Assembly: GCA_045603225.1 (NCBI GenBank)
Contig: JAZULT010000015.1
Coordinates: forward strand, 1-28,492
Origin: RGIG9115 sp045603225
GTDB lineage: Bacteria; Bacillota; Clostridia; UBA1381
Length of the DNA: 28,492 nucleotides
Direction of reading: 5' to 3'
Part shown: piece by piece, positions 22,565 to 28,492 of the stretch
Layout of the letters: every line of letters starts with the position of its first letter
How positions within the stretch are numbered: position 1 is the first letter of the stretch
Translations under genes and position numbers: made by a program
The notes under the pieces: generated by a model
Databases searched by the model: none
What the model was told of the DNA's origin: nothing
What the model saw: only the letters and a program-made list of their open reading frames with translations

Positions 22565-24232
22565 TTAAAACAGACCTGTTATTTTACCATTTTCAACATC
22601 AATATTTTCTGCCGCAGGAACCTTCGGGAGTCCCGGCATAACCATAATGCTTCCTGTTTCAGCCACAATAAAGCCTGCACCGTTTGAAACTCTGATTTCA
22701 GAAACATTAACCGTAAATCCTTCCGGTCTTCCGAGAAGAGTCTGATTATCTGAAAGCGAATACTGAGTTTTTGCTATACAAACCGGCTTTTTGTCAAGTC
22801 CGAGTCTTTCAAGGTTAGCAATCTGACGTTTTGCTTTTGCCGAAAATTCAACACCTGAACCGCCATAAATTTTCTTTACAATAGTATCTATTTTTTCAGG
22901 AATAGTCAAATTCTCATCATAAGCAGGTGCACATTCAGATTTAATATTATCTGTAACATCAATAATTTCTTCTGCAAGTGCAAGTCCGCCTTCTCCGCCT
23001 TTTGCGAATACATCTGAAAGTGCAAATCTTACACCCTTTTCTGAGCAAAGCTTTTCAATTTCTGAAAGTTCTGCATCAGAATCAGTATCGAAGCGGTTGA
23101 TTGCAACAACGACAGGTGCTCCGAATGAAGTCATATTCTCAATATGCTTTTCAAGGTTTACAATACCCTTCTTAAGAGCATCTACATTTTCTGCTTTTAA
23201 ATCAGCTTTTGCCACACCACCGTTATACTTAAGAGCTCTGACAGTAGCAACAATTACAATTGCATCCGGCTTAAGTCCTGCAAGTCTGCATTTTATATCA
23301 ATAAACTTTTCAGCACCGAGATCGGCACCAAAACCGGCTTCTGTGACACAGTAGTCACCTAGTTTCAGAGCAAGCTTTGTAGCTCTTACACTGTTACAAC
23401 CATGAGCAATATTTGCAAACGGTCCGCCGTGTACAAAGCAAGGAGTATGTTCGAGTGTCTGAACCAAATTCGGCTTTATTGCATCCTTAAGAAGAGCACA
23501 CATAGCACCTTCTGCTTTAAGGTCACGTGCAAATACCGGGTCTCCGCTTCTGTTATATCCGATAATTATATTACCGATACGTTCTTTAAGGTCATCCATG
23601 TCATTCGAAAGACAAAGTATTGCCATGATTTCTGACGCAACGGTAATCATGAAACCTTCTTCTCTCGGTACACCGTTAAGTCTGCCTCCCATTCCGACAA
23701 TACAATGTCTGAGAGCACGGTCGTTTGTGTCAGTAACACGCTTCCATACAATATTATTCACATCTATATCAAGTGTATTTCCCTGATGAATATGATTATC
23801 TATCATTGCAGAAAGAAGATTATTTGCTGCAGTAAGTGCGTGCATATCTCCTGTAAAATGAAGGTTTATATCCTCCATCGGAACAACCTGGCTGTAACCT
23901 CCGCCTGCCGCTCCACCTTTAACACCCATTACCGGTCCGAGAGACGGTTCTCTGAGCGCAAGAACTACTTTCTTTCCCATTCTGCTCAATGCATCTCCGA
24001 GTCCGATTGTAGTTGTAGTCTTACCTTCCCCTGCAGGAGTAGGATTAATCGCAGTTACAAGTATAAGCTTTCCGCTTTCTTTATCAGACAGTCTTTCAGC
24101 TACAGAATCAGATATTTTAGCTTTATACTTACCGTAATATTCCAGTTCTTCTTCCGAAATTCCAACCGACTCGGCAACCATCTTAATATGATTCATTTCC
24201 GCATTTTGAGCAATTTCAATATCACTTAACAT
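22565..24232 (-). CDS. fhs: Formate-tetrahydrofolate ligase
   Basis: Fhs makes 10-formyl-tetrahydrofolate from formate, ATP and THF. It feeds purine and formyl-methionine synthesis and, in acetogens, the methyl branch of the Wood-Ljungdahl pathway. The 555 residues match the family length. The P-loop is TPAGEGKTTTTIGLGDAL (about 65-82), followed by REPSLGPVMGVKGGAAGGGYSQV, NLHFTGDMHA, and the folate-binding region near the C-terminus (PGLPKVPAAENIDV). The start ATG has AAGGAG upstream. No other Wood-Ljungdahl gene is in the window, so a role in acetogenesis is not supported here. It is the first gene of the tight run ending with the ynbB-like gene. I see no clean promoter in the short gap after the upstream terminator. 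Confidence 0.96.
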   Translation of the reverse strand: MLSDIEIAQNAEMNHIKMVAESVGISEEELEYYGKYKAKISDSVAERLSDKESGKLILVTAINPTPAGEGKTTTTIGLGDALSRMGKKVVLALREPSLGPVMGVKGGAAGGGYSQVVPMEDINLHFTGDMHALTAANNLLSAMIDNHIHQGNTLDIDVNNIVWKRVTDTNDRALRHCIVGMGGRLNGVPREEGFMITVASEIMAILCLSNDMDDLKERIGNIIIGYNRSGDPVFARDLKAEGAMCALLKDAIKPNLVQTLEHTPCFVHGGPFANIAHGCNSVRATKLALKLGDYCVTEAGFGADLGAEKFIDIKCRLAGLKPDAIVIVATVRALKYNGGVAKADLKAENVDALKKGIVNLEKHIENMTSFGAPVVVAINRFDTDSDAELSEIEKLCSEKGVRFALSDVFAKGGEGGLALAEEIIDVTDNIKSECAPAYDENLTIPEKIDTIVKKIYGGSGVEFSAKAKRQIANLERLGLDKKPVCIAKTQYSLSDNQTLLGRPEGFTVNVSEIRVSNGAGFIVAETGSIMVMPGLPKVPAAENIDVENGKITGLF

Positions 24233-24285
24233 TTCACTTTTTCTCCTTTTTTTCTTTAATTTATTTTTTCCTTAAAAGCAAAATT

Positions 24286-24321
24286 AAGCTGTGCCAACCG
24301 CCAAGCGGATAGATACAGCTT
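24286..24321 (-). terminator. Stem-loop terminator after the rsmD-coiled-coil gene pair
   Basis: AAGCTGT (24286-24292) and ACAGCTT (24315-24321) form the outer arm, and CCGC/GCGG (24298-24301/24305-24308) an inner arm. On the minus strand AATTTTGCTTTT follows; on the plus strand a run of T follows. It separates the coiled-coil gene from fhs. Confidence 0.6.
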
Positions 24322-24342
24322 TTTTCGCATAATATAACATTT

Positions 24343-24804
24343 TTATCCTTCAAGCGGATTATTAATACTTGACTTATCTTCTCTAAGCTTATCAAGAAGC
24401 ATCTGCAGTCTGTCCTCAGCATTTGAAAGCAATTCATCCACATACTGATCACAGTCAGCTTTAATATCCATAGCCTGTTCCGAAGCGTTTCTTACAAGCT
24501 CATTTGCCTGTTCATATGCACAACGTGTGATTTCATGTTCATCAATAAGTGCCATCTGAGTTTCCTCAGCATTTTTCTGAATAGCTTCTGCTCTTGATTC
24601 AGCTTCATGAAGGATACGCTGTCTCTCTTCTTTAACCCATTTAGCTTCTTTAAGCTCGTCCGGATAAATGATACGAATTTCCTGAATATAATCAAGTATT
24701 TCGTCTTTATCAATCATTACTTTTCCGGTAAGAGGCACAGCTGAGGCTTTCTCGATAGCTTCCTCCATCAAATCAATAATTTCCATAATATCCATGTTAT
24801 CCAT
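24343..24804 (-). CDS. Coiled-coil protein of the SepIVA/DivIVA-like (ATPase-annotated) family
   Basis: The 153-residue protein has a conserved N-terminal segment (VPLTGKVMIDKDEILDYIQE, then IYPDELKEAKWVKEERQRIL) and a long charged Ala/Glu-rich helix at about 55-140, which predicts a coiled coil. Proteins of this kind are widespread next to rsmD in Firmicutes and are often annotated as ATPase or V-ATPase subunit H-like. I see no nucleotide-binding motif. The pattern also recalls SepIVA/DivIVA-type division proteins. There is no membrane segment. I start at ATG 24804, eight bases after AGGAG; a GTG at 24813 would overlap that site. coaD, the usual neighbour of rsmD, is missing between the two genes. 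Function is unproven. Confidence 0.75.
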   Translation of the reverse strand: MDNMDIMEIIDLMEEAIEKASAVPLTGKVMIDKDEILDYIQEIRIIYPDELKEAKWVKEERQRILHEAESRAEAIQKNAEETQMALIDEHEITRCAYEQANELVRNASEQAMDIKADCDQYVDELLSNAEDRLQMLLDKLREDKSSINNPLEG

Positions 24805-24861
24805 GTAAAACACTCCTATTCACTAAACTTTGTTATTCCCCAATATCCATTATGTTAACAT

Positions 24862-25401
24862 TTAACGTCTTGCCAATACGGTTATAATTGTTCTGCCGTA
24901 CTTTCTCTCCTTCAAAACCTGAAAACCATTTGCCTCAAACGAATCTTCTTCTCCGTCACGTTCAACAACAATTATCCCGTCATCCGAAAGAAGCTGTCTG
25001 TTGTGTATCACCTTTAATGCCGGTGTAACAAGTCCTTTGTTATATGGAGGATCCATAAAAATAACATCAAACTCAGCATCAGTTTCCTGAAGGAAATCTA
25101 CTGCCTTTTTCTTATGAATCATTACCTTATCACACAAAGAACAATCACTGTAATTACGAGTTATTACATTTACCGAGCGCTCATCAACATCGGTACAAAA
25201 TACAAATTCCGCTCCACGGCTGAGGGCTTCAATCCCTAAAGCACCCGAACCGGCAAATGCATCGTATACCACAGCTCCCGGAATTTCACTCTGTATCAGA
25301 TTAAACATCGACTCTTTAACCCGGTCTGTCGTCGGTCGTATAAAATCGCCGTCAAACTCTATTAACTTTCTGCCGCGTTTCGAACCTGATATAACTCTCA
25401 C
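24862..25401 (-). CDS. rsmD: 16S rRNA (guanine-N2) methyltransferase RsmD
   Basis: RsmD methylates G966 of 16S rRNA in the assembled small subunit. The 179 residues match the family: MRVISGSKRGRKL at the start, IRPTTDRVKESMFN, the SAM loop VYDAFAGSGALGIEALSRG, and the catalytic IFMDPPYNKG of N2-guanine methyltransferases. I start at GTG 25401: it gives the family's exact N-terminus, follows GGGGGAG by six bases, and fits the promoter at 25425-25453, whose transcript should start about 15 bases before it. The ATG at 25416 would place the ribosome binding site inside the gene. It begins a short operon with the coiled-coil gene. Confidence 0.95.
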   Translation of the reverse strand: MRVISGSKRGRKLIEFDGDFIRPTTDRVKESMFNLIQSEIPGAVVYDAFAGSGALGIEALSRGAEFVFCTDVDERSVNVITRNYSDCSLCDKVMIHKKKAVDFLQETDAEFDVIFMDPPYNKGLVTPALKVIHNRQLLSDDGIIVVERDGEEDSFEANGFQVLKERKYGRTIITVLARR

Positions 25402-25424
25402 GCACAGCTCCCCCATTACATTTA

Positions 25425-25453
25425 ATTTTAAACTAAAAAAACACTCACGTCAA
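25425..25453 (-). promoter_or_regulatory. Sigma-A-type promoter of rsmD
   Basis: On the minus strand TTGACG (25453-25448) is followed by a 17-base spacer and TAAAAT (25430-25425). The predicted start lies close to 25417, giving a leader of about 15 nt and supporting GTG 25401 as the rsmD start. Confidence 0.75.
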
Positions 25454-25531
25454 TACTTGTTACTGTTTTTTTTCTATATTTAAATATTTTATAAATTTTC
25501 CTGTAATATTTAAGTCATCTAATGTCAATTT

Positions 25532-26023
25532 TCATTCAAATTCCCGCATAAGAATTCTTTTTTCGATAAAACGCTTCAATTTAAAAAATGTATTTTCTTT
25601 GGAAATATTAATAGGATTAACAAGCATCGTCCTTATCCCTGCCCTGTTTCCGGCAAGAATATCCGTCAGAAGCTGGTCTCCTATAAATAAGGTTTCCTCT
25701 CTGCTGCACGACATTTCTTTAACTGCACCCAGCATTTTTCTCACAAAAGGCTTATGAGCCCTGTATACACTTCCGAGATTCAGATTCGCATTAAATGAAT
25801 CCACTCTTTCTTTTTTATTATTCGAAATAAGACAAATTTTTATTTCATTTTTTTTCAGCATTTCGATAAAACGGAAAACCTTTTCATCAGGATCGGGATG
25901 ATTATCCGCTACTAAAGTATTATCTATATCAAGCAGAACACACTTTATTTTTTCATCTCTGAAAAAGGTCTCTTCGATATCATACACACTGTTTTTTATA
26001 TAAGTAGGTGTAAATTTACCCAT
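25532..26023 (-). CDS. yqeG: YqeG-family HAD-IIIA phosphatase
   Basis: YqeG proteins are haloacid-dehalogenase (HAD) phosphatases of the phosphatidylglycerol-phosphatase-like group; the substrate in Firmicutes is not certain. The 163 residues begin MGKFTPTYI and carry the HAD motifs: LLDIDNTLV with the nucleophile Asp32 and Asp34, ISNNKKERV (motif II), KPFVRK (motif III Lys) and FIGDQLLTDILAGNRAG (motif IV). I start at ATG 26023, two bases after the end of GGAGGGG; a TTG 24 bases upstream would cover that site. In many Firmicutes yqeG heads a cluster with aroE, but here it stands alone with its own promoter and faces the SLH-VWA gene across a divergent gap. Confidence 0.92.
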   Translation of the reverse strand: MGKFTPTYIKNSVYDIEETFFRDEKIKCVLLDIDNTLVADNHPDPDEKVFRFIEMLKKNEIKICLISNNKKERVDSFNANLNLGSVYRAHKPFVRKMLGAVKEMSCSREETLFIGDQLLTDILAGNRAGIRTMLVNPINISKENTFFKLKRFIEKRILMREFE

Positions 26024-26059
26024 AGCCCCTCCGATAATACAGATCAAACTATTTATATA

Positions 26060-26088
26060 AGTATATATTAATTTCTTTATGATGTCAA
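26060..26088 (-). promoter_or_regulatory. Sigma-A-type promoter of yqeG
   Basis: On the minus strand TTGACA (26088-26083), a 17-base spacer and TATACT (26065-26060) lie about 37 bases upstream of the yqeG start. Confidence 0.8.
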
Positions 26089-26187
26089 GTAGTATGACAT
26101 AAAATTAACATTAAATACACATATGATTTAAAAATTTAGATTCATTATATTAATTTTTTCCAATTTTTTTATTTTCTTTGCAACCAT

Positions 26188-26216
26188 TTACAACTTTCAA
26201 AAGTATTAATAATAGA
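26188..26216 (+). promoter_or_regulatory. Possible promoter of the SLH-VWA gene
   Basis: TTTACA followed by a 17-base spacer and TAATAG lies about 30 bases before the start codon. Both boxes are imperfect, and other spacings of nearby AT-rich hexamers are possible. Called by position and weak similarity only. Confidence 0.35.
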
Positions 26217-26244
26217 AATACAAAAATGAAAGAAGGTTTTATGC

Positions 26245-28350
26245 ATGAGCAGAAAAAAACGTGTTTTATCTCTAATCTTACTGTGTTCTGTCATTCCGTG
26301 CACGTTACCGCACATCGCAACATCTGAAAATTCAGATGTTACACAGACAGAAAAAAGACAAATTCTAGAAGGGTTTCCGGACGGTGAACTTCATCTTGAA
26401 GATACTCTTACACGCGCTCAATTTGCAAAAATTCTTATAACGACATTCACTCCATCCACAACCGAACTTCTGTACTCGTTCAGCGATTTAAGCGATTCAC
26501 ACTGGGCATATACATATATTCAGCAAGCTGCGAACGCAAAATGGATTAACGGTTTTACCGATGACACATTCCGCCCGGATGAAGAAATTACTTATGAACA
26601 GGCAATAAGTATCGTATGCCGTATTTTAGGAATCGGAAATAATGAGAAATATCCGTTCAATTATATTTCAGAAGCAATGAAATACTCTCTTACTGAAAAT
26701 ATACATTGTATTATAGGCGACAGTATTACCAGAGGTGAAGCAGAGCTTCTTATTCTTAACGCCCTGGATTATAAAGAAGATTCCGAAAGTTCATTACTGT
26801 ATCCTTATTACTATGCTTCTCCACAGGCACCCACCTCTTCAGGCGGAGGCAGCGGTGGAAGTAAGGGCAACAACATTTTATACGATGAAGCTGTTGCTGT
26901 GACCGAAGATACGGCAGCAGAAAAAACCAAAGGTCCTTCATATGGTTATTCTGCAGATATTATTACTGAATTTAATACAGAAGAATACGTTTCAAACGAT
27001 GAAAACATATTTAAAAATGCAGTAACGTCTCCACTTTCAACATTTTCGATAGATACAGATACAGCATCATACAGCAACCTCAGACGATTTATACTGAACG
27101 GACAGAAAATACCAAACGGTTCAATACGCACCGAAGAATTTATAAATTATTTCGATTATAAATCAGCAGACCCGGATGAATCACATCCTCTCGGTGTTAA
27201 TTATACATATTCATCGTGTCCGTGGAATTCTGAAAACAAATTACTGAAACTGACTGTATCGGGCGAAGAACTTAAAGAAAAAATGCCTTCAAACATCGTA
27301 TTTTTAATTGACACTTCAGGTTCGATGAATGATTATAACAAGCTTCCCCTCGTAAAAAAATCATTGTCCATGTTACTTGACAATCTCGGAGAAAATGATA
27401 AGATTTCTATAGTAACATATGCCTCAGGTACCGGAGTTGCTCTCGAACCCACACCCGCAACAGAAAAAGAAAAAATACTGAATACGATTGACAATCTGAC
27501 AGCGTACGGTGCAACAGCAGGTGCTGACGGTATAAACTTAGCATACGAACAGGCAGAAAAATTTAAAACAAACGGAAACAACAGGATTATCCTCTGCACA
27601 GACGGAGATTTCAATATCGGAACATCTTCAACAGGTGACTTAAAAAAGCTGATAACAGAGAAAAGAGAAAAAGGAATATTCCTTAGCGTACTTGGATTCG
27701 GAATGTATAATTACAAAGACAGTAAAATGGAAACACTTGCAGATTGCGGTAACGGAAATTATGCATATATTGACAATCTTCGTGAAGCAAAAAAAGTTCT
27801 TGTAGATGACATGTCAAAAACAATTTACACTATAGCCAAAGATGTAAAAATACAGGCAGAATTCAATCCTGAGAAGGTTTCCGAATACAGACTGATAGGC
27901 TACGAAAACAGAATTCTGAATGCAGAAGATTTTTCAGACGACAAAAAAGATGCAGGGGAACTCGGTTCTGATGCATGTGTTACTGTCCTTTATGAAATAA
28001 AACCTCAGTCTTCCACTCCGAATACAGAATACAAATATCAGACCGTAACCACAACAGGAAGCGATGAGCTTATGAACGTAAAGATACGTTATAAAAAGCC
28101 TGATGGAGATGAAAGTATATTGGTTGAATACCCTGTTTCATCCGAACTTAACGAGATTCCTGACGAAGATTTTTACTTTGCAGCTGCGGTTGCAGAGCTT
28201 GGTATGATACTGAACGACTCTGAATACAAAGGCTCTTCAACTTATGACACTGTAATCGAAACAGCAAAACTCGGAATAGGCGAAGATAAATTCGGTCTCA
28301 GAAATGAATTTATTCAGCTTGTAGATTTACTAAGAATTTCACAACCATAA
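26245..28350 (+). CDS. Secreted SLH-domain protein with YfbK-type von Willebrand factor A domain
   Basis: The 701-residue protein has a signal peptide (residues 1 to about 27), three S-layer-homology-type segments (about 34-65, 78-131, 135-175, the last degenerate) and a Gly/Ser-rich linker (199-207). It then follows the YfbK architecture. The YfbK N-terminal motif is PLSTFSIDTDTASYSNLRRF (263-282). The VWA domain at 348-530 has MIDAS residues DTSGS (356-360), Thr424 and Asp453 in CTDGD, all intact. A C-terminal YfbK domain runs from about 533 to the end. VWA domains with intact MIDAS bind ligands through a metal ion. SLH segments attach proteins to secondary wall polymers, so this is a surface protein, whereas YfbK in Gram-negatives is a lipoprotein. 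The ATG lies eight bases after AGAAGG. Ligand and role are unknown. Confidence 0.92.
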   Translation: MSRKKRVLSLILLCSVIPCTLPHIATSENSDVTQTEKRQILEGFPDGELHLEDTLTRAQFAKILITTFTPSTTELLYSFSDLSDSHWAYTYIQQAANAKWINGFTDDTFRPDEEITYEQAISIVCRILGIGNNEKYPFNYISEAMKYSLTENIHCIIGDSITRGEAELLILNALDYKEDSESSLLYPYYYASPQAPTSSGGGSGGSKGNNILYDEAVAVTEDTAAEKTKGPSYGYSADIITEFNTEEYVSNDENIFKNAVTSPLSTFSIDTDTASYSNLRRFILNGQKIPNGSIRTEEFINYFDYKSADPDESHPLGVNYTYSSCPWNSENKLLKLTVSGEELKEKMPSNIVFLIDTSGSMNDYNKLPLVKKSLSMLLDNLGENDKISIVTYASGTGVALEPTPATEKEKILNTIDNLTAYGATAGADGINLAYEQAEKFKTNGNNRIILCTDGDFNIGTSSTGDLKKLITEKREKGIFLSVLGFGMYNYKDSKMETLADCGNGNYAYIDNLREAKKVLVDDMSKTIYTIAKDVKIQAEFNPEKVSEYRLIGYENRILNAEDFSDDKKDAGELGSDACVTVLYEIKPQSSTPNTEYKYQTVTTTGSDELMNVKIRYKKPDGDESILVEYPVSSELNEIPDEDFYFAAAVAELGMILNDSEYKGSSTYDTVIETAKLGIGEDKFGLRNEFIQLVDLLRISQP

Positions 28351-28446
28351 AAAAGGGGCTGTTGCCTTTAGCGCAGACCGTTCAAAAGCTCCGAAAACGG
28401 CTTAAACCCTACATTTGGAACATTTGTCAAACACTTGAATAAAGTT
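28351..28446. other. Untranslated tail between the SLH-VWA stop and its terminator
   Basis: About 96 bases without a reading frame. It opens with a GGGGCTGTTGCCTTT stretch that faintly recalls the ends of some insertion sequences, but no second end or transposase is in view. The rest shows no clear structure. Confidence 0.3.
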
Positions 28447-28482
28447 GAAATCCGCAATTCTCTTGCGGATTTCTCGTATTTT
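28447..28482 (+). terminator. Rho-independent terminator after the SLH-VWA gene
   Basis: GAAATCCGCAA (28447-28457) and its perfect complement (28463-28473) form an 11-bp stem with a five-base loop, followed by TCGTATTTTTATG. The stem is strong and the T-run is a few bases away. Confidence 0.85.
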
Positions 28483-28492
28483 TATGCTTTTG

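Noticed and set aside
23705..24229. 174-residue plus-strand frame inside fhs
   Set aside because: It is antisense to the conserved N-terminal half of Fhs; the composition is that of a shadow frame.
25465..25515. AT-only inverted repeat TTAAATATT/AATATTTAA after yqeG as a terminator
   Set aside because: The stem has no G-C pair and no T-run follows on the minus strand; it is likely chance in AT-rich sequence.
28355..28380. Possible insertion-sequence end (GGGGCTGTTGC)
   Set aside because: Only a short likeness is seen; there is no matching inverted end, target duplication or transposase in the window.

Overview
The window looks like a chromosomal housekeeping segment of a low-GC Clostridia-type Firmicute. 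The evidence is RNase J, free-standing PncC, the iscS-thiI pair, YqeG, TlyA, an S-layer-homology (SLH) surface protein, strong purine-rich ribosome binding sites, and several promoters close to TTGACA-17-TATAAT. The species cannot be named from this sequence. All genes but one lie on the minus strand. I see no tRNA, rRNA, CRISPR array, integrase or intact insertion sequence.

Layout, in order of coordinates. (1) 1-1031: a GH38 alpha-mannosidase-like gene running off the left edge, interrupted by an in-frame TAA after codon 284, with open frame continuing beyond it. (2) 1179-8868: one long minus-strand operon with a consensus promoter, a ~220-nt structured leader and a terminator. Its order is dxs, tlyA, ispE, then four membrane-anchored proteins that put different domains outside the membrane: an unknown C-terminal domain behind a zinc ribbon, a C-type-lectin-like domain behind a zinc ribbon, a GH3 NagZ-type domain, and a second unknown domain. 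(3) 8889-11710: iscS-thiI-pncC, for sulfur transfer to tRNA and NMN deamidation. (4) 11762-14671: rnjA-smpB-ssrA. smpB stops 3 nt before the tmRNA 5' end, and the rnjA-smpB gap is rich in hairpins. (5) 14703-24232: a tightly packed run fhs-tsaE-tsaB-rpiB-rluD-recD2-aroE-aroK-cobO-ynbB-like gene, many of whose genes overlap or abut. (6) 24286-26088: yqeG with its own promoter, then rsmD and a SepIVA-like coiled-coil gene, ending in a hairpin terminator. (7) 26245-28350: the only plus-strand gene, a secreted SLH-VWA (YfbK-like) protein, followed by an untranslated tail and a strong terminator.

Most genes do standard jobs: isoprenoid precursors, ribosome maturation and rescue, tRNA thiolation and t6A, shikimate pathway, folate one-carbon metabolism, and DNA repair. 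The less ordinary parts are the cell-surface cassette attached to the dxs-tlyA-ispE operon, the structured dxs leader, the nonsense-interrupted mannosidase with an unusual active-site motif, the smpB/ssrA junction, and the SLH-anchored YfbK-like protein.
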